Assembly: GCA_049322755.1 (NCBI GenBank)
Contig: JBMOQX010000067.1
Span: 124,001-188,000 of the forward strand
Length of the DNA: 64,000 nt
Source: DATIUV01 sp049322755
Lineage (GTDB): Bacteria > Pseudomonadota > Gammaproteobacteria > Burkholderiales > UBA6910
Direction of reading: 5' to 3'
Shown: one piece after another, positions 1 through 7,527 of the stretch
Position numbering within the stretch: position 1 is the first letter of the stretch
Layout of the letters: the number at the start of each line of letters is the position of its first letter
Notes under the pieces: generated by a model
The model's input: only the letters and a program-made list of their open reading frames with translations
The model's database searches: none
Told to the model about the DNA's origin: nothing
Translations under genes and position numbers: made by a program

Positions 1-1675
1 CGGTTTCCTTCACCACCAGCTCGACGCTCCCGAAGCGTGCCCGGTCCCCCACCACCGGCCGGCCGCGGAACGCGCGCTCCAGGAACTCGCCGGCCCGCTG
101 CCCGCGGGCCCGATCCGGCAGCGTGAAGCCGTAGAACGCGGCCAGCTCCTCGAGTCCGGCGCCGGCGTCGATGACGAACTGGCCGAAATACTGCGCGTCG
201 GAGAGGGCCTCCGGCGGCGGCGCGCGGAACTGCCGCGACGCGGCGTCCACGTCCTCGGTGCGCAGCCACAGGTAAACCGCGTCGCCGGGCCGCAGCGCGA
301 GGTCGGCCTCCCGGGGCAGCGCCTCGCCGTCGCGGATCATGCTCACCAGCTGCGCCGAGGGCGGCAGGTCCAGCTCCGGCGGCGCCAGGCCCACCGCGGC
401 CGAATCGGGAGGCAGGCGGTAGCCCACGAGCTCGAACCCGCTGCGCTCGGGCACGTCGATCTCCAGCCGCTGCACCGGCTCGCCCGGCGGCGGCGCCTCC
501 AGGTGCAGGCGCCGCGCGAACGGCGCAATGCTCCAGCCCTGCACCACCAGCGACACCAGCACCACGAAGAAAGCGATGTTGAAGTAGAGATAGGCATTGT
601 CGAGGCCGGCGAAGAGCGGAAACACCGCCAGCACGATGGGCACCGCACCGCGCAGCCCGACCCAGGCGATGAACAGCTGCTCGCGCCAGGGGAAGCGGAA
701 CGGCAGCAGGCTCACCGCCACCGCGACGGGCCGCGCCACCAGCATCAGCAGCAGCGCCACCACCATGCCCGCCTCGAACGTCGCGAGCAGGTCGCTGGGC
801 GTCACCAGCAGGCCCAGGAACAGGAACATGACGATCTGCGCCAGCCACGCCAGGCCGTCGTGCAGGCGCAGGATGGTGAGTTCGCCGCGGGGGCGGCGGT
901 TACCGAGAACGACGCCGGCCACGTAAACGGCGAGGAAGCCGCTGCCGCCCAGGGTGCCGGCGGTGCCGAAGGCGGCCAGCGCACCCGACAGCGCCAGCAG
1001 CGGGTAGAGGCTGGGAGAGGCCAGCGTCAGGCGGTTCACCAGCCACGCCAGGGCGTGCCCCGCGGCGACGCCGACGACGGCCCCGACGCCCATCTGCTGG
1101 ACGAAGCTCGCCAGCAGTCGCAGGTCCGGCCCCGGCGCGCCGGTCTGCAGAATCCCGATCAGCGTGACGGTGAGGAACACCGCCATCGGATCGTTGGCGC
1201 CGGACTCGATTTCCAGCGTCGCGCCCACGCGCTGGCGCAACTGCATGCCGCGGGTGTGCAGCAGCGAGAACACCGCCGCGGCGTCGGTGGAGCCGACGAT
1301 GGCGCCGATCAGCAGACCCTCGCGCAGCGGCAGGTCCAGGAGCCAGGCGGCGGCCGCGCCGGTGATGCCGGCGGTGACGACCACCCCCACCGTCGCCAGC
1401 GACACCGCCGGGGCCAGGCCGGCGCGGAAGCTGTCGTAGCGGGTGCGCAGCCCGCCGTCGAACAGGATCACCGCCAGCGCCAGGTTGCCGACGAAGAACA
1501 CGGTTTCGTAGTCGTCGAAGCGCACCCCGCCGATGCCGTCCTCGCCCGCCAGCATGCCCACACCCAGGAAGATGAGCAGCAGCGGCGCGCCGGAGCGGGA
1601 CGCCACGGTGGTCAGGGTGATGGCGATCAGCGCCAGCACGCCGCCGAACAGGATCAGTTGATTGACCAGGGTCAT
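1..1675 (-). CDS. cvrA: Potassium/proton antiporter, CvrA/NhaP2 type (3' end beyond window)
   Basis: Inner-membrane cation/proton exchanger of the CPA1 family; CvrA/NhaP2 relatives extrude K+ in exchange for H+. I translated the reverse strand from the ATG at 1675. The first ~390 residues are hydrophobic helices containing GSTDAAAVFSLL, the antiporter signature ESGANDPMAVF, and later WVGLRGAVPIVLAVFPLFAG. A hydrophilic C-terminal part follows with a TrkA-C-like section and a CorC/HlyC-like end (VVGDRARFGSVELVV). 558 codons are visible without a stop; the family is about 570-580 residues, so only a short tail is missing. It is divergent from the sigma-factor operon at 1818. Family assignment is firm; ion specificity is inferred. 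Confidence 0.9.
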   Translation of the reverse strand, partial: MTLVNQLILFGGVLALIAITLTTVASRSGAPLLLIFLGVGMLAGEDGIGGVRFDDYETVFFVGNLALAVILFDGGLRTRYDSFRAGLAPAVSLATVGVVVTAGITGAAAAWLLDLPLREGLLIGAIVGSTDAAAVFSLLHTRGMQLRQRVGATLEIESGANDPMAVFLTVTLIGILQTGAPGPDLRLLASFVQQMGVGAVVGVAAGHALAWLVNRLTLASPSLYPLLALSGALAAFGTAGTLGGSGFLAVYVAGVVLGNRRPRGELTILRLHDGLAWLAQIVMFLFLGLLVTPSDLLATFEAGMVVALLLMLVARPVAVAVSLLPFRFPWREQLFIAWVGLRGAVPIVLAVFPLFAGLDNAYLYFNIAFFVVLVSLVVQGWSIAPFARRLHLEAPPPGEPVQRLEIDVPERSGFELVGYRLPPDSAAVGLAPPELDLPPSAQLVSMIRDGEALPREADLALRPGDAVYLWLRTEDVDAASRQFRAPPPEALSDAQYFGQFVIDAGAGLEELAAFYGFTLPDRARGQRAGEFLERAFRGRPVVGDRARFGSVELVVKET

Positions 1676-1734
1676 CGGAGCCGGGGCGGGGTAGGGCGCG
1701 CAGCGGGCGCCGTGGCGAGAAATTCTACGGGAGC

Positions 1735-1763
1735 GTGTCAGGTTTTGGCGCCGGCTCCGGTCT
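1735..1763 (+). promoter_or_regulatory. Putative ECF-sigma promoter upstream of the first sigma/anti-sigma operon
   Basis: GTGTCAGG at 1735-1742 and CGGTCT at 1758-1763. The same two boxes with the same 23-bp offset and similar sequence between them (TTTGGC directly after the first box) occur at 13708-13736, before the other ECF/DUF3379 pair. A GTCAGG-like -35 with a GGTCT-like -10 about 16 bp apart is typical of ECF promoters. Autoregulation by the encoded sigma factor is inferred. Confidence 0.65.
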
Positions 1764-1817
1764 TTTTCGGAAAGAGGCAAGGATCGGGCGTGGGGCCGGG
1801 TCCGCGCCGGTAACGAT

Positions 1818-2516
1818 ATGTTGCGAATGGAAACGAGCGACGACCTCAACTGCCTGGACGCGCGCCGCGAGCTGACAGCCGGCCCGCGCTGGATCGGCAC
1901 GCGTCTGCAGCGCCACCTCGACCGCTGCCCCGGGTGCGCGGCCTACCGCGACGAGCTGCGGGTCCGGGACGAGCGGCTGGCGGTGTCGCTGCGGGTGCCG
2001 GTGCCGGATGGCCTGGCGGACCGGGTGCTGCTGCGCCAGGGTCTCGGGGGCGCGCGCGCGCCGCGCCGGCTGGCGCTGGCCGCGATGCTGGTGGTGGCGC
2101 TGGGCGTGAGCGGTTTTTTCGGCGTGCAGCATTGGCGCCAGGCTCCCGCCCTCGAGGCGATCGCCCACGTACTGGAGGACGAGCCCCGCGAGTTGATCAT
2201 CTGGCGGCGGGCAGACCCGCAGCAGCTGGCCGCCGCGGCGCAGCGCGCCGGGGTCACGCTGGAAGGCGGAGCCATGGAGGTGCGCTACCTGGGCACCTGT
2301 CCGTTCCGCGGCGGCTACGCGCACCACGTGCTGCTGGGGACGCCGTTCGGCAAGGCCACCTTGCTGCTGACGCCGGATGCGCCCCTGCGTTCCACCGTGG
2401 TGGCAGAAGGCCGCGGGCTCGCCGCGCTGGCGGCGCCGACGCGGGCCGGCAATGTGTTCCTGGTGGCGGATTCCACCGAGACCCTGAAGCGAATCGCCGC
2501 GCTGGTGAGGAGGTAG
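1818..2516 (+). CDS. DUF3379-type anti-sigma factor, copy 1
   Basis: Probable membrane-anchored anti-sigma factor of 232 residues. The N-terminal ~60 residues hold an H-x3-C-x2-C pattern (HLDRCPGC), as in zinc-binding anti-sigma domains. One transmembrane segment follows around residues 85-105 (ALAAMLVVALGVSGFFGV), then a ~125-residue domain likely in the periplasm. It closely resembles the gene at 14307: NCLDARRELT, RVPVPDGLA and LALAA-LVVALGVSGFF are shared. That comparison suggests the true start may be the ATG at 1827. The sigma gene follows after 4 bp. The order (anti-sigma first, sigma second) is reversed relative to the usual one and to copy 2. The DUF3379 name is from memory; the role is inferred from domain plan and context. 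Confidence 0.75.
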   Translation: MLRMETSDDLNCLDARRELTAGPRWIGTRLQRHLDRCPGCAAYRDELRVRDERLAVSLRVPVPDGLADRVLLRQGLGGARAPRRLALAAMLVVALGVSGFFGVQHWRQAPALEAIAHVLEDEPRELIIWRRADPQQLAAAAQRAGVTLEGGAMEVRYLGTCPFRGGYAHHVLLGTPFGKATLLLTPDAPLRSTVVAEGRGLAALAAPTRAGNVFLVADSTETLKRIAALVRR

Positions 2517-2520
2517 CGTC

Positions 2521-3108
2521 ATGACCCAGTCGATGTTGCGCCGTGCCACCGCCCAACGGCAGACCGACCCGAAGCTGGACGACCTGGAGGAACATTTGCC
2601 GTACCTGTATCGATATGCCCTGGCGCAATTACGCGACGGCGACGCGGCCCAGGAGGTGGTGCAGGAGGCGCTGCTGGCGGCGATCAAGGGCCGCAGCCAG
2701 TTCGAGGGGCGCGCGGCGATGCGCTCCTGGCTCACCGCGATCCTCAAGCACAAGATCATCGACTTCCAGCGTTCGCGTGCCCGGGAGCTGCCCACGGAAG
2801 ACCTGGATGCCGCCGCGGAGGATGACGATGACATCTTCGGCGCCGACGGCACCCGGGTGCGCCCGATCGCCGACTGGGGCAATCCGGATCAGGCGCTGGA
2901 AAACGCCCAGTTCTGGAAAGTGCTCCAGGCCTGTCTCGACGGCCTGCCGAAGCGCTCCGCCGAGGTCTTCATGCTCCGGGAGGTGATGGGGGAGTCCCTG
3001 GAAGAGGTCTGTAAAATTCACGGCATCACGCCGACTAACTGTGCAGTTACGCTGCACCGGGCGCGGTCGAGGCTGCGCGAGTGCCTGGAGGCCAAGTGGT
3101 TCGCGTAA
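2521..3108 (+). CDS. ECF-type RNA polymerase sigma factor (TIGR02943-like)
   Basis: Alternative sigma factor of 195 residues. Region 2 is at about residues 25-90 (LPYLYRYALAQLRDGDAAQE, then SWLTAILKHKIIDFQRS). A linker rich in Asp/Glu follows, and region 4 is at about 140-190 (LPKRSAEVFMLREVMGESL, TPTNCAVTLHRARSRLREC). The long acidic linker and the region 4 motif match the ECF group called TIGR02943, as I recall it. It lies 4 bp after an anti-sigma gene and 46 bp before the repeat cytochrome, so all three are probably co-transcribed from the ECF promoter at 1735. Family assignment is firm; the stimulus is unknown. Confidence 0.9.
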   Translation: MTQSMLRRATAQRQTDPKLDDLEEHLPYLYRYALAQLRDGDAAQEVVQEALLAAIKGRSQFEGRAAMRSWLTAILKHKIIDFQRSRARELPTEDLDAAAEDDDDIFGADGTRVRPIADWGNPDQALENAQFWKVLQACLDGLPKRSAEVFMLREVMGESLEEVCKIHGITPTNCAVTLHRARSRLRECLEAKWFA

Positions 3109-3154
3109 CGGACCGGTCCCGAACATCAGAACCCATGAGGAAGGAGAGAAGGCG

Positions 3155-3853
3155 ATGCGAAAGAACCTGAGGACGGGGCGGCGGCTCCCCTGGGCGTTGG
3201 CGATGGTGGCGGCGATGGGCACCGCCTACGCCAACCCGTGCGCCGGCCGCAACCCTTGCGGAGCCCGCAATCCCTGCGCCGCCAGGAGCGCCGGGAAGAA
3301 CCCCTGCAGCCCGTGCGCCGCCAAGAACCCCTGCGGCGCCCGCAATCCCTGCGCGGCGAAGAATCCGTGCGCGGCGGTGAATCCCTGCGCCGCCAAGGGC
3401 GTGAGGCGGCCGGCGGGCTATAAGCCCCCGAAAGGTGACGCTGCCTACGGCAAGAAGCTGTGGAACGACACCAAGCTCAGCACCAACGGCATGTCGTGCA
3501 ATTCCTGCCACGCGGGCGGGGCGGCGTTCATGGATACGTTCGCCAAGCCCTATCCCCATACCGTGGCGATGGCAACCGGTCTGGGACTCAAGCAGGTGCA
3601 CCTGGACGAGATGGTGCAGGCCTGCATGGTGATGCCGATGGCCGCGAAACCCCTTCCGTGGGGCTCGAAAGAACTCGCCGCGCTGACCGCCTATACCGCC
3701 GAAGTGCAGAAAACCTTCAAGCCCGGGCAGGCGAGCGCCAATCCGTGCGCGGCCAGGAACCCGTGCGCCGCGAAGAATCCCTGCGCCGGCAAGAACCCGT
3801 GCGCGGCCAAGAACCCATGTGCAGCGAAGAACCCCTGCGCTGCCAAGCGGTAA
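3155..3853 (+). CDS. Exported c-type cytochrome flanked by NPCAxK repeats
   Basis: Exported 232-residue protein. The start at 3155 has a strong GGAGAG site and yields a signal peptide ending TAYA before the first repeat. It then has eight Asn-Pro-Cys units (mostly NPCAAK/NPCGAR variants), a compact ~95-residue cytochrome-like domain with one heme-binding CNSCH motif and downstream Met residues (MVMPM) that could be the axial ligand, and six more NPC units to the C-terminus. The DNA repeat unit is 18 bp. It sits directly after the ECF sigma gene and is followed by a hairpin terminator. I know no function for the repeats; periplasmic thiol or metal binding is an inference. About 14 repeat cysteines would need to stay reduced, metal-bound or disulfide-paired. 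Confidence 0.8.
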   Translation: MRKNLRTGRRLPWALAMVAAMGTAYANPCAGRNPCGARNPCAARSAGKNPCSPCAAKNPCGARNPCAAKNPCAAVNPCAAKGVRRPAGYKPPKGDAAYGKKLWNDTKLSTNGMSCNSCHAGGAAFMDTFAKPYPHTVAMATGLGLKQVHLDEMVQACMVMPMAAKPLPWGSKELAALTAYTAEVQKTFKPGQASANPCAARNPCAAKNPCAGKNPCAAKNPCAAKNPCAAKR

Positions 3854-3873
3854 AGCGTAGTGCTCCCCCAGTT

Positions 3874-3902
3874 GGGCCGGTCTCGTCATCGGCCCGTTTT
3901 TT
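3874..3902 (+). terminator. Rho-independent terminator after the repeat cytochrome
   Basis: Stem GGGCCG/CGGCCC with a 10-base loop, followed immediately by G and a run of six T. It separates the cytochrome from the small repeat protein. Confidence 0.8.
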
Positions 3903-3920
3903 CCATTAAGGAGATTCCCC

Positions 3921-4175
3921 ATGCGATCGCTTCCCCGTAAGACCCGAGCCATGCTGGGCGCCATGGCGCTTTCGATGTCGATGCCGGTGTTCGCCAACCC
4001 CTGCGCGGGCAAGAACCCGTGTGCCGCTAATAACCCCTGCGCCGCCAAGACCGCGAAGAAGAATCCTTGCGCAGGCAAGAATCCGTGCGCGGCGAAAAAT
4101 CCCTGCGCGGCGAAAAATCCCTGCGCGGCGAAAAATCCCTGCGCCGGGAAGAATCCCTGCGCGGCGAAGAAGTAA
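3921..4175 (+). CDS. Small exported NPCAxK repeat protein
   Basis: 84-residue protein: a 25-residue signal peptide ending PVFA, then nine Asn-Pro-Cys-Ala-x-Lys hexapeptides (a TAKK spacer after the third) and a final Lys. Nothing else is in the mature protein, so it is about one sixth cysteine and very basic. The ribosome site AAGGAG lies 8 bp upstream. Strong terminators lie on both sides (3874-3902 and 4198-4232), so it is expressed by read-through or from its own promoter in a short gap. The repeats match those of the cytochrome just upstream, which suggests a shared role. A periplasmic metal or oxidant sponge is plausible but unproven. Confidence 0.8.
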   Translation: MRSLPRKTRAMLGAMALSMSMPVFANPCAGKNPCAANNPCAAKTAKKNPCAGKNPCAAKNPCAAKNPCAAKNPCAGKNPCAAKK

Positions 4176-4197
4176 TTCGGCGGACGTACTTTGGCCC

Positions 4198-4232
4198 GGC
4201 CGGGACCGCGCTGCGCTTCCCGGCCATTTTTT
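4198..4232 (+). terminator. Rho-independent terminator after the small repeat protein
   Basis: Stem GGCCGGGA/TCCCGGCC with a 12-base loop, then A and six T. It closes the ECF-controlled unit. Confidence 0.8.
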
Positions 4233-4314
4233 GACGCAGACCGGCCGCGCGGGGGAAACCTGAGATGAGAGACGCTGCGCTTGCGCGGCGGTTTCGGCCG
4301 GAAGCCGTGCGCGC

Positions 4315-5067
4315 ATGAAGATCGCCAAATCCAACATGGGGGTGCCCGGAAGCGTGGGTCCGCCCGACCTCTCGCTGCTTCCCAGGCCGCGGCTGCTGCG
4401 CATGCTGGCGGCGGGTGAAGAGGCGCTCGAGTGCCAGCGGGTGCTCGAAAAGGCCGAGCTCAACCTGGTGGGCGAGGTGCTGCGCGGCCAGGGCGATTTC
4501 ATCGAGTTCGAGCATTATCCCGCGGACGACGTTTTCGACCGCGACACCCACAGCCAGTACTACTATCACGCGCACCGCGGGGTTCCCGGCGAGCACGGGC
4601 ATTTCCACACCTTCCTGCGCGCCGGCGGCATGCCCGCGGGCGTGGCGCCCATCGCCTACGCCGGCGACGAGCCGTGGCCTCGGGGCGACGACGCGCTGTC
4701 CCACCTGGTGGCGATCTCCATGGACGCCTATGGCCGGGCGATGGGGCTGTTCTGCGTCAACCGCTGGGTGACCGGCGACACCTGGTATCCCGCCGAGGAC
4801 GTGGTCAGCATGCTGCCGCGGTTCCAGGTGGACCACGCCCGCCCCTCGTGGCCGGTCAACCGCTGGCTGAGCGCGATGTTCGTGCTCTATTTCCCCCACA
4901 TGGCCGCGCTGCTCGCGCGGCGCGACGCGGTGGTGGAGACCTGGGCGCGGTCCCATCCGGATCGCGACGTCTTCGAAGACCGGGAGCTGGAAGTGACCGG
5001 ATGGATGCCGGTGAACGTCGAGGCCGACGTGCGAGCCCTGCGGGAGCTGTCGGCGCAGCACCCTTGA
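4315..5067 (+). CDS. Conserved cytoplasmic protein, DUF6969-like
   Basis: 250 residues with no signal peptide or transmembrane segment. The central part is rich in His and Tyr: EFEHYPADDVFDRDTHS, YYYHAHRG and EHGHFHTF, which could form a metal site. Later motifs are WVTGDTWYP and DHARPSWPVNRW. The pattern fits a conserved family I recall as DUF6969; I cannot verify the name. It begins after the terminator at 4198-4232, so it has its own promoter. No catalytic function can be assigned. Confidence 0.6.
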   Translation: MKIAKSNMGVPGSVGPPDLSLLPRPRLLRMLAAGEEALECQRVLEKAELNLVGEVLRGQGDFIEFEHYPADDVFDRDTHSQYYYHAHRGVPGEHGHFHTFLRAGGMPAGVAPIAYAGDEPWPRGDDALSHLVAISMDAYGRAMGLFCVNRWVTGDTWYPAEDVVSMLPRFQVDHARPSWPVNRWLSAMFVLYFPHMAALLARRDAVVETWARSHPDRDVFEDRELEVTGWMPVNVEADVRALRELSAQHP

Positions 5068-5188
5068 AAAGTTTCCGGGGGCGCGACGACCAGGGACGGT
5101 TGCGATCGGCGCGACCCGCGCGTGCCCGATGCGACGAAACCAGTTGCGCATTTCTGCGCCTCGCCCGCAACATTTAGGAGAGACCGGT

Positions 5189-5689
5189 ATGGGAACCACT
5201 TCAGGACAGCTGCTCGGCGTACTGCTGCTCGCGCTGACTGCGGGGGCCGCCGGCGCGGCAGAGGTGAGCGTGAAGGCGGCGATGTCGCCGAAGGAGCAGA
5301 TCCGCCTCGACTTCACCGACGGCAGCAAGCATTTCGTTCTCATGGTCCGGCGCGAAGGCACCGCCCAGGGCACCGGCCCGTTCGCCGGGGCGAAGGTGAC
5401 CGAATACGGCTGGCATGACCTGGTGCCGGGCGAGAGCGGGGACCCGAGGGGCTATCTCGTGTTCGCCGCCCCGAACGGCGACCTGGCCTACGTCAAGTGG
5501 CGCGTGAGGGCGGTGTTCGTTCCCGGTGCCGACGGCAAGCCGAAGCTGCTGGACAACGGGTATTGGGAGATCGCCGGCGGCACCGGCCGCTTCCAGGGAT
5601 TGAAGGGGGCGGGCACGCTGCACATCAAGGCGGTGTCGCCGACCGATCGCGAGTTCTCGCTCGAGGGCGAAGTCGGCGGCGGCGGGTGA
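5189..5689 (+). CDS. Exported beta-barrel protein, allene-oxide-cyclase/dirigent-like
   Basis: 166 residues from the ATG at 5189, which has an AGGAGAG site about 8 bp upstream. A signal peptide of about 23 residues (LLGVLLLALTAGAAGAA) precedes a domain of short beta strands. GTAQGTGPFAGAKV and GGTGRFQGLKGAGTLHI resemble the glycine-rich turns of the allene oxide cyclase/dirigent barrel fold. Bacterial members of that fold have no established reaction, so only export and fold are suggested. The DUF302 gene follows after 10 bp, so the two are probably one transcript with the transporter beyond. Confidence 0.6.
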   Translation: MGTTSGQLLGVLLLALTAGAAGAAEVSVKAAMSPKEQIRLDFTDGSKHFVLMVRREGTAQGTGPFAGAKVTEYGWHDLVPGESGDPRGYLVFAAPNGDLAYVKWRVRAVFVPGADGKPKLLDNGYWEIAGGTGRFQGLKGAGTLHIKAVSPTDREFSLEGEVGGGG

Positions 5690-5699
5690 GGAGAGGACG

Positions 5700-6188
5700 A
5701 TGCTGACCAGGTGGGCATTGACGATGCGGGGTTGCGCCGCGGCCGTTCTGGCGGCGTTCCTGCTGGGCAGCGCTGTTGCCGCGGCCGCCGAGGCGCCGTA
5801 CCCTGGTACGGTGACGGTTGCTTCGGCCCACGGATTTGCCGACACGGTGGCCCGGCTGGAGAGGGCCATCGAGGACCGGAAGATGGGTCTGGTGGCGCGG
5901 GCCAGCGCCAGCCAGGGTGCGGCGGCACGGGGTATCAAGATCCCGGGTAACGCCGTGCTGATGGTGTTTCGCAACGACTACGCGGTGCGCATGCTGGCGG
6001 CCAGCGTGCCGGCAGGCATCGAGGCGCCGTTGCGCCTGTATGTGACCGAAGACGCGGATGGCAAGGTGCACATCACGTATCGCAAGCCGACGGCGGTATT
6101 CGCGCCCTACGGCGCCGGAGCGCTGGACGCGATGGCGCGGGAGCTGGACCCGATCTTCGAGCGCATCGTCGCGGATGCTGCTCGCTAG
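5700..6188 (+). CDS. Exported DUF302-domain protein
   Basis: 162 residues: a signal peptide (AAVLAAFLLGSAVAAAAEA) and then a DUF302 domain beginning VASAHGFADTVARLERAIEDRKMGLVARAS, here split: VASAHGFADTVARLE, with GNAVLMVFRNDYAV and the family ending FAPYGAGALDAMA. DUF302 proteins are small alpha/beta proteins often found beside sulfur-oxidation genes and YeeE/YedE transporters, as here. The stop overlaps the start of the transporter gene by 14 bp, indicating translational coupling. Molecular function is unknown. Confidence 0.8.
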   Translation: MLTRWALTMRGCAAAVLAAFLLGSAVAAAAEAPYPGTVTVASAHGFADTVARLERAIEDRKMGLVARASASQGAAARGIKIPGNAVLMVFRNDYAVRMLAASVPAGIEAPLRLYVTEDADGKVHITYRKPTAVFAPYGAGALDAMARELDPIFERIVADAAR

Positions 6189-7332
6189 CGCGGCCGGGGC
6201 GCGGCAGCGCGTTCAGCCGGCGGTGGTGGCCGGCGCGCTCGTGCTGGCGCTGGGGGTGGCGGCCGTCGCGGGCGGGTTTGGCGCACGGCGGGCGGCGCTC
6301 GTCGCGGTCGCCGTGCTGCTGGGCGTCGCGCTCTACCACGCGGCATTCGGTTTTGCCGCGGCGTACCGGCGCTTTTTCACCGAGGGCAACGCCGACGGCC
6401 TGCGCGCCCAGATCCTGATGGTGGCTCTGGCCACGTTGCTGTTTGCGCCGTTTCTGGCAGCCGGCCGCTTCGGCGGTGAAGACTTGGCGGGCGCCGTGGC
6501 GCCGGCCGGCTGGCAGGTGGCGATCGGCGCGTTCCTGTTCGGCGTCGGCATGCAGCTGGGCGGCGGCTGCGGCTCCGGCACGCTCTATGCGCTGGGCGGC
6601 GGCAGCACGCGGCTGCTCATCACGCTGGTGGCGTTCTGCGCCGGTGGTTTCTGGGCCAGCCTGCACATGGACCTCTGGCAGCAGCTGCCCGTATGGGAGT
6701 CGCGCTCGCTCGACCAGATCGTCGGCTGGCCGGGGGCGGTGGCGCTGCAGCTGGCGATCCTGGCTATTCTCTGGGCACTGCTGCGCCGCTATCCGCCGGC
6801 CGCTGGCGCCCGAGGCCGGGTGCACCTGCTGCACGGACCCTGGCCCCTCGTGGCCGGGGCGGTGGCGCTGGCGGTGCTGAACCTGGCGACGCTGTTGCTG
6901 GCCGGGCATCCGTGGAGCGTCACCTGGGGCCTCACGCTGTGGGGTGCCAAGGCGGCCCTGGCGTTGGGCTGGAGTCCCGAGGGCAGCGCTTTCTGGAATG
7001 CGCCGTTCCAGCGGGACGCTCTGGCGGGCAGCGTGTTTGCAGATACCACCTCGGTCATGGACATGGGCGTCATGGCGGGCGCCATGCTGGCGGCGGGTTT
7101 GGCGGGACGCTATCGGCCAACGCTGGCGCTTCCGTCGCGGGCCGTTGCCGCGGCGGTTGTCGGCGGTTTGCTGATGGGCTACGGTGCCCGCATCGCGTAC
7201 GGCTGCAACGTCGGCGCGTTCTTCTCCGGCACCGCGTCGCTGTCGCTGCACGGCTGGCTCTGGATCGCCGCCGCGCTGCCCGGCAGCTGGCTCGGTGTGC
7301 GGCTGCGTCCGCGGTTCGGTCTGTCGAATTAG
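6175..7332 (+). CDS. YeeE/YedE family (TsuA-like) sulfur-compound transporter
   Basis: 385-residue polytopic inner-membrane protein with about nine to ten hydrophobic segments. It carries the duplicated family motif: GMQLGGGCGSGTLYALGGGS in the first half and a second copy around GYGARIAYGCNVGAFFSG near the end. In the thiosulfate transporter TsuA, conserved cysteines in these motifs relay the substrate; both are present here. The start at 6175 overlaps the DUF302 stop, placing it in the same operon. Thiosulfate or a related sulfur compound is the likely substrate by family, not proven. Confidence 0.85.
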   Translation: MLLASAAGARQRVQPAVVAGALVLALGVAAVAGGFGARRAALVAVAVLLGVALYHAAFGFAAAYRRFFTEGNADGLRAQILMVALATLLFAPFLAAGRFGGEDLAGAVAPAGWQVAIGAFLFGVGMQLGGGCGSGTLYALGGGSTRLLITLVAFCAGGFWASLHMDLWQQLPVWESRSLDQIVGWPGAVALQLAILAILWALLRRYPPAAGARGRVHLLHGPWPLVAGAVALAVLNLATLLLAGHPWSVTWGLTLWGAKAALALGWSPEGSAFWNAPFQRDALAGSVFADTTSVMDMGVMAGAMLAAGLAGRYRPTLALPSRAVAAAVVGGLLMGYGARIAYGCNVGAFFSGTASLSLHGWLWIAAALPGSWLGVRLRPRFGLSN

Positions 7333-7523
7333 TGTCCCGAGTCGCTAGTTTGTTGATCGATCCGTCGTCGTTGTGGGAGCGCCTACGTCGCAAAAGTGCC
7401 GAAATCGGGCGCCAGACGCGAAGCAAACCGCAGCCAGGTTGAACACCTGGCGAGGATTTGCGCCAAAGTATGGCGCCGATTCTCGGCATCTTTTGTTCAA
7501 CGAACTAGCGACTCGGGACACTA
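7330..7523. repeat. 194-bp long imperfect hairpin, MITE-like
   Basis: The outer 26-bp arms, 7331-7356 and 7497-7522, are inverted copies with one mismatch (AGTGTCCCGAGTCGCTAGTT at the left edge); one further base pair (7330/7523) also matches. Inside, a second pair of arms (near CAAAAGTGCCGAAAT and its imperfect complement before CATCTTTTG) continues the hairpin. It holds no open reading frame and lies between two convergent genes. Size and terminal inverted repeats fit a non-autonomous element; a clear target duplication is not evident. Confidence 0.6.
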
Positions 7524-7527
7524 GATT

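Noticed and set aside
503..1813. 436-residue open frame on the plus strand
   Set aside because: Extremely rich in Gln, His and Arg, with no domain; it is the antisense shadow of the antiporter, whose reverse-strand frame shows clear family motifs.
3230..4175. Regular short DNA repeats that could suggest a CRISPR array
   Set aside because: The 18-bp units are contiguous, in frame, and encode NPCAxK hexapeptides after signal peptides; there are no spacers or cas genes.
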